A stretch of 64,000 nucleotides of DNA from Entonaema liquescens (taxonomy: Eukaryota; Ascomycota; Sordariomycetes; Xylariales; Xylariaceae). Positions 36,101-49,600 of the stretch are shown here, in pieces; position 1 is the first letter of the stretch; the number at the start of each line of letters is the position of its first letter. A program made the position numbers and the translations under genes. Below the pieces are notes generated by a model, which searched no databases, was not told the DNA's origin, and saw only the letters and a list, made by a program, of their open reading frames with translations. The stretch covers positions 3,038,001 through 3,102,000 of the forward strand of contig CADCSX010000006.1 in assembly GCA_902805475.1 (NCBI GenBank). Direction: 5' to 3'.

Positions 36101-38795
36101 TATGAGCGTGGGGTGCATAGCTTTTATATCCAAATATTCTATACGTCTAAAAATACTCAATACCTCTAGGTTAGATGACAAACCCCCAAACTACATCTTA
36201 TTCTACAGACTACCACAGTTCTACCTAAACAGGTTATCCATGCGTCTTATGACTTGGTATAACTTGGAATCGCCCCGTTTGAATTTATAATGGTGTGTAG
36301 AGGAGCAGTGTGAAGGAGGTGTCTCTCTCAACTCTCACCGGACTCGTACAAAGTTACCTCCCCTCCATCGCGAACCGCGAACCGCGAACCGCGCAACTGA
36401 GCTTTATCTTATCGTCAGAATACTGTAATGAAGAGTGATCCCTGTCCTTGGGAGACAAAAAGGGAAGGGTGGGCGGCACTTAGACTCGTGACCCGGCCGA
36501 AGTCAGCCAACCCACCCACCTAGGTGAGACACGATGCCCCCCCAATTTTGGCCTTAGGACATAACGAGGATCTATCGGAAAGTGTGGTCAAAGACATGGG
36601 ATTTTGGGCAATCCGAACGGCATTACCTTGGAAACGGTCAGCATGATCCCCCTATATGAGTCACAGTCATTGAGGCCGTGCCTTAAATCAGTTAGTACGC
36701 TGACTGAAGACTACGAGATCTGGCTCTTTTCGTTCTTTTCGTACTTTTCGTAAGGCACCTGTTTTAGGAACTCGCATAACTATCCCAAGTCTTTTTTTAT
36801 TCCGCTGATGGCGGGGTGCAGCATTATCCCGAAAAAGTAATTTCTAAGCTTAATTTCTCTATTGCTCTTTTAGGTACTCAGTGTGGTCTCTGACCTATTA
36901 CAAAAACTCCTGTGCAAGGGGGCGATCATGCGAGCCGCGTGGTGTGTAAGTGTAAGGCGGAGCTCTATCTGCTCGTAAAAGAATGATTAACTAGAAATCC
37001 CGAATAATTCCAAGTCCCGCGCGGCAGCAGCGTTTCTACAATATCTTCTTCATCTCAATACGAAGACTATGAGGTCATAGCAGTTGGTAGGATAGAGTCT
37101 CTTTGCATATACAACGTAGTATGATCTGTTGACGATGGAGGGGTAGATCTTGGAACATACATGCTTCATACAATGGTAGCAGGTTGACGTGAACGGAAGC
37201 TATGGTAGGTGGAGTATGGGATGTAAGTCTTGGCCTCTGCCGGCCGTTGACCGCTCCGATGTAACTCAAGGCTGCAGGTTCCCAAATGTCGACGGCCTCT
37301 TCCCCATGACGATCCACGGCTTCTGTAACCCCCCAGCGCCGACTGCGGGAGCCAATCATATTCGTAGCGCATTCAGCACCTTGGGACGGTCGTCGATAGA
37401 GTTTGGATAGCGCCCGTTCGGCACGGTGCGTGATTGGTACCTAGGTAATCCCAGCTGACGATGCAAACGGACGGGTAAGGCTTGTTTTGAGAAACATTGA
37501 AGTATTAACTAAGGTAGCTACTGAACTTGAAAACTTACATAAATCTAATGAATAAATTTGGGAATACTAGTTATGTGAGATTCAAGTCTATATAATTACT
37601 AGGTCTATACTGGGTCTATACTAGGTACTATGTAACCAGCATTATTCCCCCCCTAGTACTTCTACAATCCGCGTACCCGCGCTCCCCGCCGCTCCAAGAA
37701 GTCAACCAGTCTTGCAACCATCAGGAGAGGTATATCTCAAGCTAAGACGACCGAGACGCTTCCCACCAATAGGATGCGTCGCTTTTAACACACCTTAATG
37801 ATAAGCAAGGTAGTTAGATTTTTGTGTATGTATATATGTTATGTTGTGTAGATAGGATGTGGTATACGCAAGCGCGCAACCTTTGAATATACGCGACCAT
37901 CAGAAGTTGCGTATAAATTACTTCGACATAGTTAACAACTCGGAATGTCTGCCTGATAAAGGCACTGCATACACCCACCTGCGGAGTAGACGGATGCTTA
38001 GATTTACGAGGGTGGGAAGCAGATTAGCGAGCTGCGTCAACAAGCTAACTTGCGAATATCCAGGCTACCATGGATATTCGTAGACCATGCGTTTAATGCC
38101 CACTCTTTAAACTAAACTGCAGGTTTTCCTGGCATGACGACTAGGAAGATATTCCGAGACCTGGAGCCGGAGTATAGCATCACCTTTGCCTCTATAGGAC
38201 CACTCTATACTAAACATTTGCCTGCGTTGATAGACGAAGCTTAGGTGGTATTAAATACCAGGTATGTACCGGGTATGCAGGCGTGCAGTATTTTGAGACA
38301 AGGTATAAGTAGTATAAGTAGGACAAAGTTGAGCGGATCCGATTTTAGCGGGATCAGTTGAAAGCCACATGCAGGTTAAGGAACCAATGACGTACATCCG
38401 AATGCTATACTAGCGGTCCCACTCGCACAGACCACCAACCGTATTTGTGGTTGTGTGGCTCATGGCTCTGGCTGATGCACTTCCCTTACGCACTCCACCA
38501 CACTTCATTTTTAGTGCTTCTTAAACGCGACATCAACTAGACGCATCTCACCTTTCATCAATCCACAGCCTCCATCAGCACCTCCCAGCTCCAAACGCGA
38601 GAGGAGAGGGGGTCATTTGACGCATAGTAACATCCACTACGAAGTAGCATCTCCCGCACGACCCGCCCCGTATATCTCCCATACCACGCGTACCTTCATA
38701 CCTACCGAGACCGAAATCGCCCTCCTTTGCGATCGCGGAACACCCATATCTGCGAAGTCGACTCAAGATCTAACGAGCGAGAGATACTATATACG
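33131..38795. other. Large intergenic region, 5.7 kb
   Basis: This lies between the divergent bHLH and SFT2 genes. It holds many short frames on both strands and none looks like a protein. Features seen: an upstream leader-like part with AGT/AAT repeats near 33185-33205, a CGAACCG tandem repeat at 36369-36395, a TACCTAGGTA palindrome at 37438-37447, and an AT-rich stretch at 37500-38100. The region upstream of the bHLH gene is the longest gene-free stretch inside the gene-rich half of the window. Confidence 0.45.
36369..36395 (+). repeat. 7-bp tandem repeat, unit CGCGAAC
   Basis: Three exact copies followed by a fourth imperfect one, in intergenic DNA. Confidence 0.8.
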
Positions 38796-39964
38796 ATGGC
38801 ATCTGCATCATTTAGGGATTCCATGAACTCCTTAGGGTGGTCGCGCCGTGACGCAGACCGAGACTACACGGCCAATACGTCACAGCGGTCCGGATTACTA
38901 TCGTCGATAAAGTCGTTAAATCCTTTTGGGGATCGCGGATATGTACAACTACCTGTTACAGAGGGTGCTGGTGCTCCCTTACCAGCCAGCAACCGTCGCG
39001 AAGAGGAGGAAGGGTGGTTTGTCCGTGAGTCCTCCTCGTCCTTGTTTTTAGTATTGTAGTTTCCCCTGCAGCGGACCTTTAAGAAGACATTTAATGGTTG
39101 ACACCACGTGCGTCTTCCGCGCGGCGCGCGGCTTGTCTCACCTTCGCACATGGACTCAACGACCCACCGTAATTATTCCTCAGAGACTGACTTGAAATCT
39201 CGATTTTCTTCCTAGTGAGCCGGTGGGACCGGATGTTAATATTCGGTGCCTGTAATTTGGCTGCGTTCATCTGCTTCTTGCTCTGCTTCGTTCTGTGGCC
39301 GGTCTTCGTAACCAAGCCCAGCAAATTCGTCATCTTGTAAGGCCAAGACTCTCCTAACTTCCCAGTTTCTGATACCCCTGCCAATTTGTCCTCGTGGTCA
39401 AAGATAGCCCCCTTAAGACTCTGGATAAGATGAAGATCTCTGCAAGCAGCCGCTGCTGCATATGTATCAATCTTGCATAACAACACGGGTGATCAACCCG
39501 TTAGATCCAACCTTCTTTCTACAACGTCTTCTGCGCCTCGTTCAGGTTTTGCGCGGACGATGTGTAACTTGAGGATGACATACTAACAGAATCTTTGTCT
39601 CCTAGATGGACCTTTGGTTCCATACTATTCCTCTGTTCTTTCGCGGCCATGATGGGTCCTATGGCGTACCTACAACATCTAGCATCTGGACCGCGCTTGC
39701 CATTCACAGCAGCTTACTTCGGGTCCATTGCGTTGACTATTTACTTCTCTATGGGTGTAAGTCAATGATCCCTTATTCCAAGGCAAGATAGGGGTAGCTA
39801 ACTTATCACAGCTCCACAACGGCTTTCTTACTCTCATAGCCGCTGTTATCCAGATTGTATGCCTGCTCTGGTACCTAGTTAGTTACTTTCCGATGGGCTC
39901 AAGTGGCCTTCGACTAGCTACCAGTTTTGGAGCACGGAGAGCGGCTACTTGGATGACTGGCTAG
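38796..39964 (+). CDS. SFT2: Vesicle transport protein Sft2
   Basis: Sft2 is a four-helix membrane protein of the late Golgi, involved in fusion of endosome-derived vesicles with the Golgi. Exons 38796-39024, 39216-39336, 39606-39756 and 39812-39964 give 217 residues in phase, close to the yeast length. Residues 1-76 are the cytosolic N-terminus (SFRDSMNSLGWSRRD, SGLLSSIKSLNPFGDRGYVQLP). Then LSRWDRMLIFGACNLAAF begins the first membrane helix, and helices follow at CFVLWPVFV, FGSILFLCSFAAMMGP, FGSIALTIYFS and LIAAVIQIVCLLWYLVSYFP. The ending is SFGARRAATWMTG. The first two introns are unusually long for this window (191 and 269 nt). Confidence 0.93.
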
Positions 39965-42900
39965 AAAGTATTTGTTGTATATTATTGTGTTTGACTTGTA
40001 TTACGATTAGAAGTCTGTCGATCTTACTTACAGATTACAACGATTGGAACTTGTTTACAAGGATGAAACCTCATTACAAAGTCAATAGGAAAGAGTGTAA
40101 AACATGGCCATTGCATATGCCCCTCTAGTGGCTTCGATTTTGAAGCCTTGACCCCTATATTCAGGAGCAATCAGTTCCTATTAAGACATGTATAAGATAA
40201 TGAAACAATAATTCCGAATAAACATTTAATGAAGAGCAATAGGGAAACCTTAATCCGCTAGTAAAGACATAGGTAATAGATCCGCCCAGAACGGTCTATG
40301 GAGACTTGATTCAAAGCTTGTCCTAATATAAACTAACTGTATTACTCACGCATCTATCACAGATGTTAAACTTTACAAGTGCTCAAACGAGACGTTGCGG
40401 ATGAAGTCTGACTGCTCATTTGGGACCCCCGATTGGGTTCGAGCGTCTCGTATTCTATTTTTGAATGACGGCCAAGGTCTCTTCGGAACCCTCATCCCGG
40501 TCTACTCGGATCTATTCCATCCTTTAGGTACCCGATCTTGAAAGCTACATGGTTCACGAATACCTGGTAAGCATAAATTCGATAGTAGCCGGTTATGTAA
40601 AAGCCCATAACTAGCGGCGGGAGGAATGTTTCAAGATTCGAATAAGACGCAAGCAAGTTAGTTTGCTATCCGTGATACTTACTCGCAGTGGCATGAAGCT
40701 CTTTAGCTTATTACTTGCGTGTTACTGAGAGAAATACTGGGCAGTGTATTACAAGAGAGGAAGAAACCTCTTCCGAGAAAAGCCCTCAAGGTGGGCGGAA
40801 GAAGCGGAGCGAACTTAGAGACGAGTTAAGTACGTATATAATAAGAGATATACGGTGGATGATCGAATGGAGAAAGCGGAGCAACATGATGGCCGTTGTG
40901 GTTGGTCCTCGGGGTGACACAGGCAGACCAGGTAACATGCGAGGGTTCAACAATTATTTAGTAGACGATTGCAATACTACATAAATATACGCAGTAAGGG
41001 GATCTAGAATATAGTCAGAACGTTGCGTAGCGAGGGTTGGAATGAGCTTGCCGGAAGGTCAGAGTACAATTCACATGCTTTATTGTTCTAAAATGGAAAT
41101 TTTCTATTTACGCGGAGCAGAATGAGGGATGAGGATGAGGGATGTTTGGACAAAGCAGAAAAGATAAAAAGACAATCTAGTTGTTCAAATTAAAAACTTC
41201 ATCAAATACCCCCACGCGGACAAAGATAAATAATAAATGAGTCATTTAAGAATAGAAGACTTCAAAACTTATTAGATGTGATAGGAAACTATCAAATCTG
41301 TTCGCCTTACAAGGGGATATGTACGGGACGGACGGAAGACATTAAAGAAGAAAATGATCCGCTTGGCGTACCCCCTCTTCAGCCTAACCAGAAACTTCTT
41401 TACATTAGAAATAATAATAATACCTAGGTAGGGTAGGCAGCTCAGACAGGTACCGTGCACCTAGGTATAAGGCGTATGTAGGTGGCTAAGGTAGGCAGTT
41501 GAGGATAACGTTTATTGGGGTTTATTATGTATGATGATGATTTTTGGTTGAGGGCTTGTTACGAGCAAGCTGTGCCCCTCACTTATAAGCCACGGCTGAT
41601 TATCACTTTTTATGGTTCAGTTGCGGCGGGGGTAGGAGGAGGGGGGGGAAGGGGGGGATTAGACCTCTTATTTCGGATAAGCTGTCGCTAGTGATGACGG
41701 AGTTGATTTATACATGGATTTTATCAATTCATCAGTTTGTCATCTGATTATTACCTTATATAGACCGGTCAAGCCATGAGTGTGAGAACATGAGAATATG
41801 TAAGGTGTCTGATTTATCAATGCGACGCAGCACAAGACAGCGCATTTGTATTCCCTTAATTTTGACAGTTACTCGTCTTCGAAATCTAAAGATTCTTTCC
41901 ACCATCCGTCTTGTGCTGGATCCGCCGCGAACCATGTACGCGCCCGCGAATTACCTTTAGTGAAGTGGATTCTTTAGTACCTCTAAGCGTCATGCTTTGT
42001 TTTCTAGGTAGGTAGGTAGGTAGGTACCTGTTAAACATTCACTTATCTATTTATTAACTACCTTAGGTATTACCTTAAGTATTACCTCAGGTAGCACCCT
42101 CAGAACTAGAACTTAGAAGAAGACGCCATGTTTGTACCGAGCAACAGCCGTAAAATAGCATGTAACCTTGTTTCCGCCTAGACCTCTAGGTTGCCCAACT
42201 AGGTTAGGTACATCCTTTACAACACAAGAATGTACCTATTTGATAGGTATTTTCTTTTAAGTCGTAACTTCCTCACTACCTGGTAGCCTGGGTATATTGG
42301 ATGTAGGTACATACTCTCTACACATCAGGCACCTGCCTTACATTGTCCCTCGTCCCTAGAATTTAGGTGTAAGTTCAGGTAGTACCGCGGTTACTATAGT
42401 AGAAACGGGGTAAAAAGGAAGAAGAAAACATGCTCTAGGGGGAGGTAACACAATGTACATAGAACGTACGTGCAAAAAAAGGTTAAATTTACAGACATAC
42501 CTACTGTACCTACTTATATGTACTGATGTGGAGGGCTGTCCCAGTAATGGAGCAAGCACCATCCATCTCCCAAATAACTGCGGCGTACCTTTTTGTAGGT
42601 AACAGAATTCAAATTCAACCCGTACAACCATAGCCTACCCGACCTTAGCTAGATTTTTTTTTTTTTCCTTAGGTCGTTTAGCAAGGGACCAAAAGAAGAG
42701 AGGGAAAAAAAAATATTTTTTTTTTTTCCATTGCACACAAAATAAACCCATTTACACACACCCGTACTCTTACAACATTGCAAACACACACTTCCTCATT
42801 TATTACCCTGCAATTTGTTAAAACCCTACCTTTTCCTAACCCTGCGTACGAGTTATTCTTGAGGAAAGGAAGACAATCCGCAACCCAAAGAAGCATCACA

Positions 42901-43986
42901 AGCTTCACTTCGCTTCCGCGAATTTGTGACTCCTGCTTCTCTACTAGGTACCTATATTTCCTTGTCTTCCCTTACTTTTACTTTTTTATCACCGATTCCC
43001 ACTCTCACCTATTCTATTCCTATCATCATCTACCAACCTGAGTACGTCTACTTCTCCCATGTACCACAACAACCTATCCCACACCCTCACGTACGCAAAC
43101 TTGTGGGCAACCATTACGGACCGAACCGCTTCTCTCTTTCAGCATCCAAGATCAGCGTCTAGTTACTAACACAAACTAGGACGAAATCCATGGGATTTCT
43201 AACTTAAGCAGGTTGAACTTCGTCAGGCCACATCGGGTTCGGTTCCCAAACTAAAATCCGCTGCAGCCCCAAGCACACAGTCATCTCTCTCGGATAACTG
43301 TCACGTTTTCTCCCTCATTAATTTTTTTTTCCCCTCTTCAATCCTCCCAAACCTAAACGACAACACTTGTTGGTCACCCACGCAACCAGCCAAAGCCTAT
43401 TTTAAAAGGCTGTAGTGTCTTTTCTACTTCACCCAGAAAAACAACACTTGTTTATCACACATATTCACTTTTACTTCTTTTTTCTCCATCCTCGGTTGAA
43501 CTACACCCTGAGAGGTTTGTTGATCGCACCCCGCATTCACTTACGAGAATCGATAAATCGCTTACCATTGGACCATCTGTATAAGAAATAAAAAAAATTT
43601 CTTCTTGCCGGTTCTTCATCTTCTCATCTGTCGCCAGCTCCGCGGACATTTTCGACGCGACACCCTTTCCCCGGTGTAACGGATCTCTCGCACCACCGAT
43701 TCTATATCTGCTATAGGTCGATTGATCTATCTGAGCTTCGACTCGAGTTGCACTTACCTTTGGAAGTTTGATCAACCTGAATTAATACTTGTGGAGGGCC
43801 ACCCTTGGTTGGTGAGGTGCTTCCAGGGCTGGTTGAGCGCCTGGAGTGTCGGTGGACGCGGGCAGATTATCTACCCCTCGTCCATTAGAGGTACGCGACA
43901 GAACGGTGGTTTGACACTATTCTGTTGTATAACCTCATTAACTGCAGGACTTGCATACGAATATCGTCAGGTCGAGTCCTAGCGCT
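39965..43986. other. Large intergenic region, 4.0 kb
   Basis: No supportable gene. Features: a TACCTAGGTA palindrome at 41421-41430, G-runs at 41635-41660, a TAGG tetranucleotide repeat at 42005-42026, poly(T) runs near 42653-42667 and 42715-42728. From about 42,800 the sequence is CT-rich and looks like the promoter and long leader of the La-motif gene. A short perfect stem (GAAATCC/GGATTTC) sits near 43180-43200. Confidence 0.45.
42005..42026 (+). repeat. TAGG tetranucleotide repeat
   Basis: About five copies of TAGG in intergenic DNA. Confidence 0.85.
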
Positions 43987-46680
43987 ATGTCTAATTCGGC
44001 ATCATTTTCATACGCCCAGGCCGCCAAAGGCCAATCTACTACAATGCAGCCTACTACTGCGTCCCAGTCTAGCTCACAGAGCCAAGCGCCTTCGACGACA
44101 AGCACACAGAGTCGCGATGTAGTCCCCACGCCCAGCACACGGGCCCCCTCCGTCGCAATTTCGACGACGTCAAATGAGTTAGATGGCTCGCAAAATACCG
44201 GAAGCTCTTCCGTAAAGGCTGAATCTGTCAGCTTAAATAGCACCGATTCGGACATCACCTCTACTAGCGATAAAGCGGCAGAATTATCAAGCCTGCCGAA
44301 TCAGGATACTGAAAAAGCGTTGAGTGAAGTGGCACCTCAAAGCGCTGAGAGGCGAGGCCGTGGTCAGACCCTTACTTCGCAGACGACAGATGGTGGTGAT
44401 GGTAAGAGAGGCCGAAAGGGCAAGAAGAGCCGAACAACTGAGAAGGAGTCTGGTCAAGATCAAGACCAGGAGAAAAAGGAGAATTTACCTCCCAAGCCCG
44501 AGCTGTCTGAAGCACCAGTGCCAGCAGTTAACGTATGGACACAGAGACAGGAAGCTAGGGCTGCAAAGATCAAGACGGGCTCTCCCACAACTTCACAAGC
44601 GCGTAGTTCTAGTAGCGCAGCAGCCAGCCAGCTTGACGGATCATCCAATACAACTACACAAGATCAGAAGCAGAAGACCTTCCAAAACGAGGGCGTCGAA
44701 GCAAGCGCAACCCACGGTAGACCATCATCCGGTGGTCCGAAATCATCGAAGAAAGACTTCGATCAATTCCGAAGCAATGGCAATCAAGCATCCCGCAGGG
44801 CGGCGCCAAGGGGCTCTAGGCTCCACAATGGCGAAGAGCGAGCCCCTTTCGAGGTTTTGAGCCCGGCTGCAAATAACACTTCGTCCTGGCCAACGCCCGA
44901 AACAGCGGCAAGCGATTTGAAAGCTCAAGCTCAAGGTGGAAAATCCGAGAAAGAGCAGAAGGATGATTCTGGTCCGAGCAAGCCTCGGAGCAAGAAGGAA
45001 TGGCAACCTATAGAATTCGTACCTAGTGTGTCATTCAACACGCCTATACCTTCGAGAGGCGGCTCACGGGGTGGCCGTGGTGGTCTCAGGGGTGGACGCG
45101 ATGCTACGGCCAGGGGCCATCACGCTGCTAGTGTCTCACTCGGTAATTTACCAGCACTCTTTACTTCTCGCATGCTCGCTAACTACTATTCAGATCGAAC
45201 CCAGTACAATGGTACGGCCGCAGGATCGGCTACGACTACACCGGCAGCCTCTAAGCGTGCGTCTGTTGGTATGCCGACAGGTCGCGGCAGCCGGGAGCCC
45301 CAGGCCCAGGCGGCCTCTGGGAAGGCTTCGGGAGAGGCACAACCTGTAAGTTCAAAGCTTGTTTCAATTCATTCACAAAAATTATGCAGCCAGGTACTAA
45401 TATTGGCTTTAGACTGGCTCAAAGGCGGATTCGTCGAAGCAAACCTCGGCTGATTCTGCACTTAACGGAGCCTCGAATCAGCATGCTCCCGCTCGTGCTG
45501 GGAGTTCGAATCAGCGAGCTGATGAGACGCAGAGGTCATCGCAGCCTGCGAGAGATGGCGCTAGGGACTCGAATTTCCAGGGCCAGAACCCCGCGGGCCG
45601 TAACGAGCGCGTAAGGGGTGGTGCCCGCGGTCGTGGAGGTCACTCTGCTGTGAACGGAGTTGGCCATTCGCAATCCCAGTTCAGTCAAGGCGCCAACGGA
45701 TATAACTACTCGGGCAATGGAAACATCCGGCAACCCAGCCATCCATATACCAATAGCTATGCGCAGATGCCATATGGAGGCGCTTATCCAGCTCAGGCAA
45801 CAGGAAGTCAGCACCGTAGTCGACCCAGTTCGGGAAGCAACCGCACACAGCATGCTAGACACCCATCTTCAAGAACCTCCTCTTACCCTGCACTCAGCAT
45901 GCCGTTTGAACCACCAGTTTATCCACACGGAAATGGACCGTACGGTGGGTTCCCAGACCCCAGTCACTTATTAAGCGGAGTATTATCACAAGTCGAGTAC
46001 TACTTCTCTATCGACAACCTCTGCAAGGACACCTACCTTCGAAAGTGCATGGATTCTCAGGGATTTGTACCCCTGAATGTCATAGCTAATTTCAAGCGAA
46101 TGCAAGAAATAGCCGACTATCAGATCATCCGCATAGCCTGTGACACCTCTCCCTTATCGAATTCGTCGTAACGGAAGATGGACAAGACAAGGTACGACGC
46201 CGCGACAACTGGGAGCAGTGGGTTCTTGAAATGGGTACGCGATTTTCTCACGCCCAGAATGACGGCCCAACGAGTTACCGTCCATTCAACAACCAAATGA
46301 TGTACTGGCCTCAGGTGCTTCCATATGGAGGCGACGCACCTGCTGTGTTCTCGCCAACTAATGCGGATGCCCACTTCGCGCCTTATCTCTATACCAATGG
46401 AATAACTTCCCCAACTGGCAACGGCATTAATGGCCATACTCGTCCCTCGGATTCCCAACTTTCTGCAACGGTTCCGGAGTTTTCTCCGACCGCCAACCCT
46501 ACAATGGGTACGGCGAGCCAGCAGGGTGAGGCCCTGTCCACACCGTTAGGCAATGGCCAAGTGTCAGATAGTTCTCTCCCTAATGGCATTCACGGCCATG
46601 GAAACCAGGAACAGGCCGGCCTAGGTGACAACGCGACCACAAATGGGATCAGTGCCAGCCACGAAACCGAGGCGTACTAA
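43987..46680 (+). CDS. La-motif RNA-binding protein (Sro9/LARP-like), one frame break
   Basis: A LARP-type protein that binds mRNA and ribosomes in the cytoplasm; relation to yeast Sro9/Slf1 is inferred from layout. Exons 43987-45142, 45194-45345 and 45413-46680. The chosen start reads MSNSASFSYAQAAKGQ; an ATG 36 nt upstream is in frame. Residues 1 to about 600 are disordered, rich in Ser, Gln, Lys, with RGG-type patches (SRGGSRGGRGGLRGGRD and GGARGRGGH) typical of RNA-binding proteins. The La motif follows: LSQVEYYFSIDNLCKDTYLRKCMD, GFVPLNVIANFKRM. In its last part the frame breaks; one extra C near 46151-46153 restores LIEFVVTEDGQDKVRRRDNWEQWVL. The repaired protein has about 858 residues. 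The remaining 150 residues are low-complexity. Confidence 0.88.
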
Positions 46681-49600
46681 TCCAGTCCTTCAGGCTGGTT
46701 CTCGACACAATATATGAGGCTTAGATAGCCATATTACGTTCCTAAGACAGGTATTCATCTTACACAATTCCAGCGTTACGATGAATCACCAGATAATGAA
46801 GTTTTATACGGCGCTTCGACATCTCATGGGTCTTAGGCAGTGTTACCGACCTACGGCCTGGTAAATTATGTGTCTTGACCTAAATCATATGAGTTTTTCC
46901 CATCCCTCTGGTTCCGGCCCCGGCTTATGGAGCCAAGTCAGCCGTATTTTATGATTTCGACGGTTTTTCTTGGTGCGGTTAGTGGACGGATACCCATTCA
47001 CCGATGATGATCAATTACTTTCAATGAAAATATCCTGGATACGTCTGAATAAGATGCGCCGCGAGTCTTATAAATCCATGGACTGACGGCCAATGGACTT
47101 GCCACGTTTGCGATCACGAACGATCAGTATGTAGCACACGACGGGTGTCCAACTCCCCAAAAAGTTTTATACCTCTGAAATGAAAAAATTACGAAACCAC
47201 ACGTCTTTACGACTTACTCATGTGGCTACCACATGAATGAGAAAGGATGGTCTTGCCTCTTCGGTCACCATCCCAGCCAACCCTCCTTGGTAGCTGTGGA
47301 GTTGGCACTGCGGTTCCTTTTTCTCTTACGTTTAATCACCAAAAAGCAAGCTACCTGCTACATATGATAGTGGCCTTTACATTGGAGCGGGATTGTCGCT
47401 ACGACAGCCCTTTCCTCTTTGGTGGCAGGGAATACGGATTCTATCAAGAACCGAATCTCGGTGGTGATTTGTGATCGGTGCGATTCCTTTCGTCATTCCC
47501 TCGGTTACTCGTCTCTGCGGATTTGTTGGCCCTTAGACGCCTCTGCGCTCGCAGAGGCTAGCATTTCACTGCTAGACAAAAGTATTGAGCACTGATTTTT
47601 CTATTTCTTTTCTTTTTCGCAATTGCATTCGCGGCGTGAATTGTTCGCATAAGGGGAAGGCCTCACGGAAAGGGGAATTTTTGCAAATAGACTTCGACGT
47701 CATAAAAGGAGAAACAAAAAGGTCTTTCTCCCTTGTTATGGGAATTATATCATGTATGAGTAGGAAAGTACAAAACAAAAGCAAAACGCAGCGGAACGTT
47801 GAGATATCTGAGTGCTACATCTAGGTGCTCCGAAACATCTTCGTCCCGCCTCAATTCTATCGCCTATCACTATTTATATCGCCTCCTCGTCCTATTTCGT
47901 CATCGCTACTTAAATATGCCTAGAAAACTACGATGAAGACCAGGTCTGCTCCGGGGGGACCATTAATCCTTCGGGGCCGCGATTCTGTCGGCACATAGTC
48001 TGATTGCTTTCTTGTGGATTGTGGGCGTGTCGGTTTCTACTTGTATATGCAGATAGGCGGCAAATGCAGCCTTGTCGTTACAGGTTTGTTACTTGTTGCT
48101 TGGGGATAGCAACTATTATATATATTTAAAATGTTTGCGCGTACATACTAAATATTATCATATATAAATTACCTAGGTATATACACGTCTTTCGCCTCAT
48201 CCTCACCCTCAGCCACTCGGGTGATAAAGTAGCCTACCACTTTTGTTACGCCCTAGCAGGTATACGTGACTGGATTAGTTTGTATGTAGCCCGTCATATG
48301 GATAGGATATAGATTAAAGGAATAGGTGCTGAACTACCTGCTAGAACGCCAGCCATGGGATGTGTTGAAGACTTAGTTAGCAACTAGCATGCCCATATGA
48401 ACATAAGTTACCCGAGACTTTGACGTAGATGTATAACAGCAATTGAAGACTCCAACACCAAGTCTTGCCAGTAGCTATGGACTATAATAAAGTTGCCTCA
48501 TAGCACTCGTTTAATACGATTGCGTCACACATCAAGTGCCCATGGTATGGACAGAGGCCCGTGGATTCCTCCCATGGTTCAATGGGATAGTTAATGAGTT
48601 AACCTAAAAAGGGAGAAGACACGGAAAGACTTCTGACGAACATTTATATAAGTTGAGATGAGGTTGCGTGACCCCTTTTTTCTTTTGCTAGCATAGTATC
48701 ACAATGGCTTAACTGCGTTGAGATCTGTGTTATGGAATTATCATCTAAGCGCCACTAAGGGCAGACAAGGTATATTTAAAATATGCGAATTTATTTTCCT
48801 ATTAAGCCCCAACATATTGTTACCAAGTAGTTTCCAGATGGTAGTTTCTAGTGTCTATGTAACTAGTTATCTCATTGCTCTGGCCACTCTGATGTCCAAG
48901 GTTTCCTTGGTGGACTTAGAGCTAACGAGCACAGCTACAATTGATAGTTTATATCAGGTAGTTGTATAGCCTCGCGAATCTAGCGTTCCATGGTGTGCTC
49001 GAATAGGTTACTAGGGCTTTTAGCTAAATAAATTACGATGATAGCGAAGCTAGAGCGGTAGTTGTTTCGCGATTATTACGGGAAAGGGGGGTTGGATTAC
49101 TTAGTTGGTGGCGGTGAATCAACCCATATGTAAACCCAAGCCGCCTGTTCCCTCGAGCAGTGATCTCTAACACCGATCCAGAATACAGGACGGTAAGATT
49201 GCGACAAATGTATGGTGCGTATCACGTTCTTAAGAGTTTGGTTCGTCGCGCATAGCACGACTTAGACTATTAAGTTGTCATATAGAAGTTCCATGGGAGG
49301 AGCACCATAAGCTATGATAGCGAGAAAACGCCCAAAGCACACCCCTCGCCTTCTTCCATAGCCTTCTATCCCAGTACGCCGTCAACTTGAAAGCAAGTAT
49401 AGACCCTTCATGTGCGTATCTGAAACAAACTGGTATATAATGCGCCAGGAGGACTATTTCATGTCAAACGTCCAAGCTCCCTCGTCTCGGATTAGGTGAA
49501 AGTCATGTCACCCTAAAGCGAGTCACTGCTTCAGTGTCTCTTCGTGGTGCGCTTGAACTTATTGTTGGCCTATGCGAGTATAACATATCCCTATCTTGAC

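Noticed and set aside
43191..43257. tRNA-like stretch with GGGTTCGGTTCCC and partly complementary ends
   Set aside because: The T-arm lacks one pair, the acceptor strand does not directly follow it, the total length is too short, and there is no proper A box.
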